A stretch of DNA of 64,000 bases from positions 434,001-498,000 of the forward strand of contig CAWJGS010000004.1 in the NCBI GenBank assembly GCA_963842575.1. Reading direction: 5' to 3'. Under the pieces are notes generated by a model. That model did no database searches and was not told the origin of the DNA. It worked only from the letters and a program-made list of their open reading frames with translations. Each line of letters starts with the position of its first letter. Positions within the stretch are counted from its first letter, which is position 1. Of the stretch, positions 42,945 through 52,639 are shown in pieces. The stretch is from JACDER01 sp963842575. Its GTDB lineage: Bacteria > Actinomycetota > Thermoleophilia > Gaiellales > Gaiellaceae. Both the position numbers and the translations under genes were made by a program.

Positions 42945-44093
42945 TTACCTCGCTATGACGAACCTCTTGCGGCTGTCGACGCGGAGGATGCTGACCGGCA
43001 CGTTGGTGCGGTAGCCGGTGTTCCGGTCGATGGTGATCGCGCCGGTTGCGCCGCTGTATCCCTTCGTCGCTCGGAGAGCGCGCGCGACGGCCGCGAAGTT
43101 GTAGCTCTTCGCCCTACTGATCGCTGCAAAGAGAATCCTCGCCGAGTCGTACGTGAACGAACCCCACACGCTCGGGGTCTTCTGGAACGACGCGCGGTAC
43201 TGACGCACGTACCTCTTGGCGGACGGCATCTCGGTCGCCGCCGGCACGCCGCTGAAGACGCATCGCTGCGCCTCCGCGAGCGTTGCCTTGGCCAGGAAGC
43301 CGCTGTCGACGTTCGCGAGCCCCATCAGGCACCGTGGAGTAGTGCCGGACGCGGCGAGCGCCTTGGCGATCTGGGTTCCTGCCGGGAAGTAGGTGCTGAC
43401 GTACACGAGGTCGGGCGCCGACTTGAGCGCCTCCGCCACCCGGTCGGCGTAATAGCTGCCCGTCGCCCCAGGATCGGAGGCCTCCAGAACCGAGGTCCAG
43501 GTCACGGTGGCACCGCCGCGCAGGAGCGCCCGCCGCAGCCGGTTCGCCATCCCCTTCGTGAACGCCCCGTTCGCCGTGTCGTCCACGAGCATCGCGACTC
43601 GCTTGGCCCCGACCTTCTTCACGTAGCGCTCCTCGACCGGCGCGATCTGCGTGTTCATTGGCTGGACGGTGGCGCCGACGCCTGCGGTCTCGTCACGAGA
43701 GGTCATCCACAGCGGCAGGACGTGGCTCCTGCGGTAGAGGGAGAGATTCGCGAGCCCCACCGACGAGTTGTACGGGCCGATCACGAAGCGGATGCGTCTC
43801 GCGATCACCCGCCGCGCGACCGCCTTCGCCTTCGCCGCGTCGGCCTTGTCGTCGGCCGCGTAGATCGCCACCTTGCGGCCGTCCCACAGCCCGCCGCGCG
43901 CGTTCAGCTGGTTCACAGCCAGGCGGACGCCACGGAGCTGATCGACGCCGTTTGCCGCCTGCGCCCCGGTCTGCGGCCCCTCGACGGCGATGAGCAGCGG
44001 GCCTACCCTCGAGCCCGAGCCGGCGGCTGTCCAGGCAAGCAACAGCGACGCCGCTGCGACTGCCAGGCACCCCACGCGTATCCCAATGCTCAT
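42945..44093 (-). CDS. periplasmic-type branched-chain amino acid/amide-binding protein (Peripla_BP_6)
   Basis: The 382-residue protein has a signal peptide (RVGCLAVAAASLLLAWTAAG) without a lipobox cysteine at the cleavage site. It has the type I periplasmic-binding fold: LLIAVEGPQTGAQAANGVDQ, then GVRLAVNQLNARGGLWDGRKV, FVIGPYNSSVGLANL, KRVAMLVDDTANGAFTKG and FTYDSARILFAAI. It is an orphan receptor: no permease or ATPase genes adjoin. The ligand is probably an amino acid, amide or similar small polar compound. Located within the tRNA-Sec-bounded segment. Confidence 0.88.
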   Translation of the reverse strand: MSIGIRVGCLAVAAASLLLAWTAAGSGSRVGPLLIAVEGPQTGAQAANGVDQLRGVRLAVNQLNARGGLWDGRKVAIYAADDKADAAKAKAVARRVIARRIRFVIGPYNSSVGLANLSLYRRSHVLPLWMTSRDETAGVGATVQPMNTQIAPVEERYVKKVGAKRVAMLVDDTANGAFTKGMANRLRRALLRGGATVTWTSVLEASDPGATGSYYADRVAEALKSAPDLVYVSTYFPAGTQIAKALAASGTTPRCLMGLANVDSGFLAKATLAEAQRCVFSGVPAATEMPSAKRYVRQYRASFQKTPSVWGSFTYDSARILFAAISRAKSYNFAAVARALRATKGYSGATGAITIDRNTGYRTNVPVSILRVDSRKRFVIAR

Positions 44094-44259
44094 GCGTCCC
44101 CCTCTCGGCCCGAAGCTAGAACGCCTGTCCCGCGTTCACCAACCTCTTAGGACAGCTGTACGCTCCTCTTAGCTGCAGTGTGGCGCTATACGAGCTAGAA
44201 CACAAGCCGCTTTGCACGTGAGACACATCGGGGGACAACGCGCGCCGGTCTCGTTGCGG

Positions 44260-45888
44260 CTACGCGGGGGCAAGGCGCTCGGCGACGACCGCCTCGCCGG
44301 CCTCCATTGCGGTGGAGTACCCGGTGACGGCGGCGAGGAAGTCGTTGCGCTCGAGCGCGTAGAGGCGAACCGCGGTGCGCGCAGTGATCGTCACCGTTCG
44401 TGGGATGTCGCGCAGGAGCGCGATCTCGCCGAAGTAGCCCAGCGAGCCCTTCCACTCGATTGGACGGCCTCCCTCGGTTGCCTCGAGCTGCCCCTCGATC
44501 ACGATGTAGAAGCGATCACCGGTCTCACCCTCACGCACGATCACCCTTCCTGCCGGGTACGAGACCGGGACGAGGCTCGTCGCGAGACGCTCCTTCGCCA
44601 CGACCGACAGCCCCCGGAAGATCTGAACCTCGTCGATCGCCGCCAACTCCTGCTCCGGCAAGGCGACGGCCCGGTCGATCGAGACGAGCCGACGCCACGA
44701 GAGCAGGACGACTCCAGCGAGGAACAGGCCGGTCGCCGCGGCGGCGCCGCGGATTCCGACAGCGTCGACCAACAGCGGCCCGACCACCGACCCGATCGCC
44801 ACCCCCGCCATCGCCAGCCCCCAAACGACGCCGAGCACGCGGGCGAGCACCTCGTCGTGGATGATCCTCTGCAGCAGGCTGAATCCTCCCACGTCCTCCA
44901 GCGAGTTGCCGATCCCGACGAGGGCGAGCATGACGAGCGCCCAGATCTTGTTCGGCCACAGACCGAGAGCGGCGATCGGAATTCCCCATAGAAGCAACCC
45001 GATGCCGAACGGAGCCGCCAGCCGCCGCCCGGTGAGCGTAACCGAGGCGAACGCACCAACAAGTCCGCCGGCGCCGATCGCGGCGGTCAGGAACCCTACC
45101 CAGGTCGCACCTGCATCGAGCAGGCGGAAGGCAATGACCACGATCAGGACGTTGAGCGCGCCCCGCAAAAGGGCCTGAGCTGAGAAGAGCCCGACGAGCA
45201 GGCGTGGTCCGGGATCCTGCGCGACGACGCGAAAACCCCCGAGCAGCTCGCGGGAGGGCTTCCCAGCCCGGAGCGGCACCAACGGCCGCTCGACCCGGAC
45301 GAGCCGGACGATCACGGCTGCAACGGCGTAGATGGCAGCCGCCCCGGCGAACACGACCCCGGCGTTGGTCGTCCCGACGACGAGGCCCGCGAGCAGCGGC
45401 CCGGCGAGTGTCCCCAGGCTCTCCGTTGTCAAAGACGCGGCATTCGCCGCGACCAGCTCGGCCGGAGTCGCCGCCAGGGACGGCAGGAGCGCCGCAACCG
45501 TTGGCCGCATCACGGTCGAGAAGATCGCGTGCAAACCAGCGAGGGCATAGATGAGAAGCTCGGCCGGTCCGACGAAGAACGCGACTGCGGCACCCGCCAT
45601 AGCGGCCGCGCAAGCGAGCTCGATCCACAGCAATACGCGCTCGCGCCGGAAGCGGTCCGAGAGGAACGCGGCGAAGGGAGTTGCGAGCGCGGCCGGAACC
45701 ATGCGCACGACCCCGACGATCCCGACGCCGGTCGCGCCACGAATGTCGTACGCGAAGACCGCGAGCGCGACGACGAAACCCCATTCGGCGACGATCGACG
45801 TCCCGTACACGATCTGCACACGCCGCAGCGCCGGGTTACGAACGACCGTCCCGTACGCCCCGGCCACCTCCGACAGCCGCCGAGTCAT
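44260..45888 (-). CDS. MFS transporter fused to a cyclic-nucleotide-binding domain
   Basis: The 542-residue protein has 10-12 membrane helices of the major facilitator type in the first 400 residues. The loop FLSDRFRRERVLLW corresponds to the conserved MFS motif, and GPLLAGLVVG, IGAGGLVGAFASV and GPLLVDAVGI fall in later helices. A C-terminal cNMP-binding (Crp-like) domain follows from about 410: VQIFRGLSVVAKERLATSLV, PAGRVIVREGETGDRFYIVI and the phosphate-cassette region YFGEIALLRDIPRTVTITA. There is no DNA-binding HTH, so the nucleotide domain probably gates transport. The start ATG 45888 (MTRRLSEVAGAYG) has an upstream GTG alternative at 45897. Confidence 0.87.
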   Translation of the reverse strand: MTRRLSEVAGAYGTVVRNPALRRVQIVYGTSIVAEWGFVVALAVFAYDIRGATGVGIVGVVRMVPAALATPFAAFLSDRFRRERVLLWIELACAAAMAGAAVAFFVGPAELLIYALAGLHAIFSTVMRPTVAALLPSLAATPAELVAANAASLTTESLGTLAGPLLAGLVVGTTNAGVVFAGAAAIYAVAAVIVRLVRVERPLVPLRAGKPSRELLGGFRVVAQDPGPRLLVGLFSAQALLRGALNVLIVVIAFRLLDAGATWVGFLTAAIGAGGLVGAFASVTLTGRRLAAPFGIGLLLWGIPIAALGLWPNKIWALVMLALVGIGNSLEDVGGFSLLQRIIHDEVLARVLGVVWGLAMAGVAIGSVVGPLLVDAVGIRGAAAATGLFLAGVVLLSWRRLVSIDRAVALPEQELAAIDEVQIFRGLSVVAKERLATSLVPVSYPAGRVIVREGETGDRFYIVIEGQLEATEGGRPIEWKGSLGYFGEIALLRDIPRTVTITARTAVRLYALERNDFLAAVTGYSTAMEAGEAVVAERLAPA

Positions 45889-46334
45889 CGCATGCACGGG
45901 CACAGCATCTTCGCATGCCCGAGCCGGGAGAGCCAACGACCTGCTCCCCGCTACAGGCGGGACGTTACGAGCCGGCACCTGCTGACTGGCGCGATGACTG
46001 GCGCAAGGCCGGCTCCAGGCGCATGGTTGAGCCAAACGACGGACAGCTTCAAAAACGGGTGCGGTCGTGTAACCCACGGCTCGGTAGGTTCGACTCCTGC
46101 GCCGCTCCGTTGAGCCAAACAGCGCGTGGTTGAGCCGAATGGTGCCGTCGTGAGGCGGCGAACTGGCAGCGTTGCGGCATCCGCTCAAGTCCACCACCGA
46201 AACCGCCCTTCACGGGCGCGCACTGGCGCAACGACTGGCGCGACGGAGCGCGTATCCGATGCGTAGCCGGATAGATCCTTGACGATTTGTTTCGAGGAAA
46301 TCCGCGACTTACCCCGCGTATCTCGGCTCGAGCA
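45889..46334. other. intergenic stretch with tRNA-Sec copy and short repeats
   Basis: No intact gene. Besides the tRNA-Sec fragment it holds three variants of TGGTTGAGCC (46023, 46109, 46128), and two runs that would encode DWRDDWR and HWRNDWRD (near 45977 and 46220). A GTTGCGGCATCCG-CAAGTCC stretch near 46170 also occurs near 42790. These repeats are concentrated around the tRNA copy and look like recombination debris. Confidence 0.6.
46058..46110 (+). pseudogene. partial copy of tRNA-Sec (3' half)
   Basis: These 53 bases are identical to 41819-41871, from the 3' side of the anticodon stem through the variable arm, T arm and acceptor to the discriminator and one base beyond. A degenerate TTCAAAA lies upstream, but the 5' half of the tRNA is missing, so it cannot be functional. 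Exact copies of tRNA 3' ends are typical attachment-site products of integrated elements. Confidence 0.9.
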
Positions 46335-46635
46335 CTAGGCGGTCTCGGCGAAGCGCGCGAGCGCGTCGACAAGCGCTTTCAGCTTGCCCCCGCGGTCCGT
46401 GAGCCGGTACTCGACGAGAGGCGGGCGCGCGTCGATTACCCGCCGTTCGAGGACGCCGGCCTCTTCGAGGTCGACGAGCCGCTGCGCCAGGGTCGCGGGC
46501 GGGATGGTGCCGAGCGCTTGGAGGAACTCGTTGAAGCGGACGGCCCCCTCGTGCGACACGCACAGGATCGAGACCGTCCAGCGCCGCTCGAGGAGGTGCG
46601 CCGCGCGGCGCACCTCCTCCGGGAGCGGCGGGCAG

Positions 46636-46649
<14 letters not shown>
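46335..46649 (-). CDS. HxlR-family transcriptional regulator
   Basis: The 104-residue winged-helix protein begins MRCRSCPPLPEEVRRAAHLL and has the HxlR pattern ERRWTVSILCVSHEGAVRFN, NEFLQALGTIPPATLAQRL, and a wing in VEYRLTDRGGKLKALVDAL. N-terminal cysteines (C3, C6) could make it redox- or aldehyde-responsive, as in HxlR and YodB. Its start overlaps the lon 3' end by 14 bases, so it is likely translated from the lon transcript. Confidence 0.9.
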
Positions 46650-48933
<2,284 letters not shown>

Positions 48934-48942
48934 CCTTCTGTG

Positions 48943-48968
48943 GTAGCTATCTCTGAAATAGTAGCTAT
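48943..48968 (-). promoter_or_regulatory. direct repeat GTAGCTAT upstream of lon
   Basis: GTAGCTAT occurs at 48943-48950 and 48961-48968, 18 bases apart, in an AT-richer patch 10-35 bases before the lon start. The placement suits an operator or promoter element for lon, but it does not match a heat-shock operator I know. Confidence 0.4.
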
Positions 48969-49115
48969 GAAGAATGAAGTCCCAGACGAGTTCATCGGCG
49001 CGCGACGCCTGGAAAGAGCTAGGCGGGCTCGAACCGGCGATCTCCTGGGTGCGATTTACCTACGGGCTAGCCACTCCGGCGCAAATTGGATGAAGCCCGA
49101 GCGCGCGCTTGGCCG

Positions 49116-49553
49116 TCAGCCGATTTGCTCGGCCAGCCCGATGAGTATGCCCTCGGGGCCTCGCAGGTAGCAGAGCCGATACACGTCTTCGTACTGGACC
49201 ACTTCGTCGACGAGTTGAGCGCCGTGCTCGCGGAGCCGGGCCAGCGTGTCGTCGAGGTCGTCCACCGCGAACATGACGCGGAGGTAGCCGAGGGCGTTTA
49301 CCGGCGCGTTCCGGTGATCGGCGACCGGAGGCGGCGTGAGAAAGCGCGAGAGTTCGATCCTGCCGTGGCCGTCCGGCATACGCATCATGGCGACTTCGAC
49401 GCGCTGGTCGCGCAGTCCAGTGACGCGCCCTGACCAGTCTCCTTCGATCATCGCCCGCCCCTCGAGTTCGAGGCCGAGCTCGGCGAAAAACGAGATCGCG
49501 GCATCAAGCGACTCCACCACGATGCCCACGTTGTCCATCCGTTGGAGCGCCAA
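49116..49553 (-). CDS. VOC-family protein (glyoxalase/bleomycin-resistance fold)
   Basis: The 145-residue protein has two beta-alpha-beta-beta-beta modules: MDNVGIVVESLDAAISFFAE, then ELGLELEGRAMIEGDWSGRV, and GYLRVMFAVDDLDDTLARLR with YLRGPEGILIGLAEQIG. Metal ligands are plausible (E in RIELSRF, E in GLAEQ). It is divergent from the PNPOx-like gene, with the palindrome TACGGATCCGTA between the starts, so both may answer to one regulator. Its substrate is unknown. Confidence 0.87.
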   Translation of the reverse strand: MALQRMDNVGIVVESLDAAISFFAELGLELEGRAMIEGDWSGRVTGLRDQRVEVAMMRMPDGHGRIELSRFLTPPPVADHRNAPVNALGYLRVMFAVDDLDDTLARLREHGAQLVDEVVQYEDVYRLCYLRGPEGILIGLAEQIG

Positions 49554-49617
49554 GCGGTCATTGTCGCGGATCGCAAAGCGCCGATGAATTTTCGGCGCGC
49601 TACCGGTCTCTACTGTG

Positions 49618-49629
49618 TACGGATCCGTA
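49618..49629. promoter_or_regulatory. palindromic operator candidate TACGGATCCGTA, site 1
   Basis: A perfect 12-base palindrome centred 47 bases before ATG 49671 and about 70 bases from the divergent VOC start. Flanks TCTCTACTG-TG on the left and AGCG on the right resemble sites 2 and 3. Confidence 0.75.
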
Positions 49630-49670
49630 AGCGCGGGTCCGCTGACACCCCGGACCGACAGGAGGCCTGA

Positions 49671-50186
49671 ATGACGCAGCCGGTGACTGAGCTCGACGCG
49701 CGCTTCAGCGACCCGGCCGCGGTCGCGGCCGACTGGGATCAGACTCGCCGGACGCTAGAAGACGCCGAGTTGTTCTGGATCACGACCGTCCGAGCGGACG
49801 GTCGGCCGCATGCGACGCCACTCGTCGCTGTCTGGCTCGATGACGCGATCCATTTCGCGACCGGCTTCGGCGAGCAGAAGGCCGTGAACCTGAGAACCAA
49901 CCAGAACGTGATCCTGATGACCGGTTGCAACGAATGGGAGCGAGGGCTCGACGTCGTGGTCGAGGGCGAGGCCGTCCAAGTGATCGACGAGAGCGTCCTC
50001 AAACGGCTCGCAGAGGCGTGGGAGACGAAGTGGGACGGCCGCTGGCACTACGAAGTGCACGAGGGCGGATTTCGGCACGAGGCAAACGCCGACGCGATCC
50101 TCGTGTTCTCGGTGAAGCCGACCAAGGTCCTCGCGTTCGCCAAGGGCACCTTCGGCCAGACGCGCCACCGGTTCAAGCAGGAATAG
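49671..50186 (+). CDS. pyridoxamine-5'-phosphate-oxidase-fold protein
   Basis: The 171-residue flavin/F420-type split-barrel protein has TRRTLEDAELFWITTVRADG, RPHATPLVAVWLDDAIHFAT, AVNLRTNQNVILMTGCNEWE and a terminal TKVLAFAKGTFGQTRHRF. These are typical of the general-stress or F420-dependent reductase branches common in actinobacteria. An AGGAGGC ribosome site is eight bases upstream of the ATG. Palindrome site 1 lies at -47. The 3' end is 20 bases from site 2 and the S51 peptidase unit. Confidence 0.88.
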   Translation: MTQPVTELDARFSDPAAVAADWDQTRRTLEDAELFWITTVRADGRPHATPLVAVWLDDAIHFATGFGEQKAVNLRTNQNVILMTGCNEWERGLDVVVEGEAVQVIDESVLKRLAEAWETKWDGRWHYEVHEGGFRHEANADAILVFSVKPTKVLAFAKGTFGQTRHRFKQE

Positions 50187-50204
50187 CCCTGGCTCTCCAC
50201 CGCG

Positions 50205-50216
50205 TACGGATCCGTA
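50205..50216. promoter_or_regulatory. palindromic operator candidate TACGGATCCGTA, site 2
   Basis: The same 12-base palindrome is centred 52 bases before the TTG at 50263. CGCG-site-AAGCG makes an 18-of-20 base dyad. Upstream TCTCCACC matches TCTCTACT (site 1) and TCTCTACCC (site 3). Confidence 0.78.
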
Positions 50217-50262
50217 AGCGGCGGGAACGTTCTCGCCTACACCAACGAATTCAGGAGGCAAC

Positions 50263-50931
50263 TTGAAGCTTCTTCTTACTTCCGCCGGCATCAAGAACGC
50301 GAGCATCCACGACGCACTGGTCGAGCTGCTGGGCAAGCCGACCGCCGAGTGCGACGCACTCTGCATTCCCACGGCGTTGTACGGGCACCCTATGGCTGGT
50401 CCCCGCCAGGCGTGGCGGTGCATCAGCGGGCAGGAGACTGGCACTCCCACGGTCGGACTGGGCTGGAAGTCGATGGGAGTGCTCGAGCTCACCGCCCTGC
50501 CGAGCCTCGACGCGGAACACTGGGTCCCGCTGGTCCGGGAGACGGACGTCCTGCTCGTCGAGGGCGGCGATGCGACGTACCTGTGCCACTGGATGCGGCA
50601 GAGCGGACTGGCGGACCTCCTTGCGACGCTGCCCGAGACGGTCTGGGTTGGGGTGAGCGCCGGAAGCATGGTGATGACCCCCCGGATCGGTGACGACTTC
50701 GTGATGTGGCCGTCAGCGACAGACGACCGCACCCTCGGGATCGTCGACTTCTCGATCTTCCCGCACCTCGATAACCCTGACCTGCCGTGGAACACGATGG
50801 CCACCGCAGAGGAATGGGCGGCCGGCTTGTCAGGCCCGGCGTACGCGATCGACGACGAGACCGCCTTCAAAGTGGTCGACGGTACCGTTGAGGTCATCTC
50901 CGAGGGGCACTGGAAACTGCTCACGCCCTAG
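50263..50931 (+). CDS. S51-family peptidase (dipeptidase E-like)
   Basis: The 222-residue protein resembles PepE/cyanophycinase-type serine peptidases: KLLLTSAGIKNASIHDALVE at the N terminus, the strand ETDVLLVEGGDATYLCHWMR, and the nucleophile Ser132 in VWVGVSAGSMVMTP. A terminal His/Glu occurs in EVISEGHWKLLTP. The start is TTG at 50263, since AGGAGG lies five bases before it and no ATG or GTG is suitably placed. A paralogue (56566-57234) shares about 60% of residues by eye, and both have the palindrome at about -52. Peptide substrate unknown. Confidence 0.87.
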   Translation: MKLLLTSAGIKNASIHDALVELLGKPTAECDALCIPTALYGHPMAGPRQAWRCISGQETGTPTVGLGWKSMGVLELTALPSLDAEHWVPLVRETDVLLVEGGDATYLCHWMRQSGLADLLATLPETVWVGVSAGSMVMTPRIGDDFVMWPSATDDRTLGIVDFSIFPHLDNPDLPWNTMATAEEWAAGLSGPAYAIDDETAFKVVDGTVEVISEGHWKLLTP

Positions 50932-50967
50932 GACTGAGACCTGAGCGTTCCTCCCCTTGATCGAACG

Positions 50968-52581
50968 TCAGACGACGGCGGTGCTGGACGCTTCCCTGGG
51001 CCTTCCGGGTAACCGCCGCGTGTACCAGAACGAGAGCACCGCCAGGAACGCGACGGCGAGCATCGAGGTCTTCAATGCGTTGAGCTGCGCGTTGCCGTAG
51101 TCCTCGGTGACCGTGTTGGCCACGGTTGGCGTCAACCCGGCGTCGAGCAGCGCCTGGTGTGCCTGCTCGGTCGTGACGATCGGGATGCCCTCCTCGGTGG
51201 CCGCCGAGATCTGCGTCTTCACGTCGGCGGGCACGGCGGGGTTCCCCTCGATCCGCGAGTTGAACCCGTTCAGCAGCCCGAGCAGCAGCACCGAGCCGAT
51301 CAGCGCGGTGCCGAGCGACGCGCCGAGGTTTTGCGCCGTGCCCTGAAGCCCGCCGGCCTCGTTTGTCTCCTCCGGAGGGGCCGAGGACATGATCACGTTG
51401 CCGAGCTGCGACATGAGGAGCCCGGCGCCGATCCCGAAAAAGACGAGCGACACCGCGAACGCAGTCCCCTTCAGGGTCACGTCGATCGTCCCGACGAGCA
51501 CGAGCGCGGCGATCGCCATCGCGCCGAGGCCGACTTGGACGACGGCGCGCGGCCCGAGCCGTACCGCCACCTTCGGTCCTGCGAGCGCAGCGGCCAGCAT
51601 CGCGATCGACATCGGGAAGAGGCGCTTTCCCGTCTCGAACGCGTCGAAGCCGAGCACGACCTGGAGGTAAACCGGCAGGACAAAGAACGTGCCCATCACG
51701 ATCAGCTGCTGCGCGCAGAGCGAGGAGAGCCCGGCGCGCAAAGTCTCGATCTTCAGCAGCGCGCGGTTGAGGAGCGTGCTCTTGCCGAGCCGCTCGCGGC
51801 GCTCCTCCCACGCCAGGAAGCCGCCGAGGACGAGGAAGCCGCCGATGATCAGAAACGGCACCAGCGAGAACCCGAGCGGCGTGATCTCGTGCCCGCTGAT
51901 CGTCGGCGCGTCGACCGGCTTGATCCAGCCCCAGGTGCTGCTCTTCAGGATCCCGAACACGATCAGGCCGAGCGCGACCGCCGAGAGCGCCGCGCCACCG
52001 TAGTCCAGCTTCGGCGGGTGCTCAGGTTTCGGCGCGCGCTTCATGAAACGGTGGACGGCCAGCACCACGATCACCACCACGACCTCGCCGACGAAGACGT
52101 ATCGCCAGCTCCAGGTCGTCGTCACGTAGCCGCCGATCAACGGGCCGGCCGCGATCGCCGCACCCGCGGCACCGCCGATCATTCCATAGGCGAACGCGCG
52201 CTCCTTGCCCTCGTAGTTCGCGGCGATCAGCGCGGCGATCGCCGGGATCACCAGCACCGCGCCGAGCCCCTCGATCCCCGACCAGCCGATCAACAGCACA
52301 GTGAGGTTCGGGCTGAGCGCCGTGATCAGCGAGCCGAGTCCGTACACGGCGAGGCCTACGCCGAAGGCCCGGTCGCGCCCCAGGATGTCGCCGAGCTTGG
52401 CGCCGACGAGCATGAACGCCGCCATCACGAGCGTGTACATCGTGATCGCGCTCTGCACACCGGTGACCGACGTGTTCAGGTCTTCGACGATCTGCGAGAT
52501 CGAGACATTCATCACGCTCGAGTCGAGCACCATGATGAACTGGGCCGACGCGAGGATGATCAGCGGGAGCCACTTGCGCAT
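50968..52581 (-). CDS. DHA2-family MFS drug exporter (EmrB/QacA-like)
   Basis: The 537-residue, about 14-helix transporter opens WLPLIILASAQFIMVLDSSVMNVS with motif D1 LDSSVMNVSI. The loop GAKLGDILGRDRAF is conserved motif A, and GPLIGGYVTTTWSWRYVFVGEV is motif C, ending in the antiporter signature. No regulator adjoins. The reading starts at ATG 52581 and nothing suggests disruption. The exported compound is unknown; DHA2 pumps use the proton gradient. Confidence 0.93.
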   Translation of the reverse strand: MRKWLPLIILASAQFIMVLDSSVMNVSISQIVEDLNTSVTGVQSAITMYTLVMAAFMLVGAKLGDILGRDRAFGVGLAVYGLGSLITALSPNLTVLLIGWSGIEGLGAVLVIPAIAALIAANYEGKERAFAYGMIGGAAGAAIAAGPLIGGYVTTTWSWRYVFVGEVVVVIVVLAVHRFMKRAPKPEHPPKLDYGGAALSAVALGLIVFGILKSSTWGWIKPVDAPTISGHEITPLGFSLVPFLIIGGFLVLGGFLAWEERRERLGKSTLLNRALLKIETLRAGLSSLCAQQLIVMGTFFVLPVYLQVVLGFDAFETGKRLFPMSIAMLAAALAGPKVAVRLGPRAVVQVGLGAMAIAALVLVGTIDVTLKGTAFAVSLVFFGIGAGLLMSQLGNVIMSSAPPEETNEAGGLQGTAQNLGASLGTALIGSVLLLGLLNGFNSRIEGNPAVPADVKTQISAATEEGIPIVTTEQAHQALLDAGLTPTVANTVTEDYGNAQLNALKTSMLAVAFLAVLSFWYTRRLPGRPREASSTAVV

Positions 52582-52639
52582 TGCGCGACTCTAAGGGCTA
52601 GAGGCCAACGGAGGCGCGACGTCGCCGACGGCCGCGGGG

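Noticed and set aside
45960..46250. Phage integrase remnant suggested by DWRDDWR and HWRNDWRD readings
   Set aside because: No catalytic motif (R-H-R-Y or serine recombinase) is visible; the similarity is too short to call a recombinase.
49009..49085. tRNA-like stretch on the minus strand with GGTTCGAGCCC (T-arm/B-box-like)
   Set aside because: The T stem has a mismatch, the putative acceptor 3' strand TAGCTCT finds no partner within tRNA distance, and no anticodon arm folds. It may be a decayed tRNA but cannot be supported.
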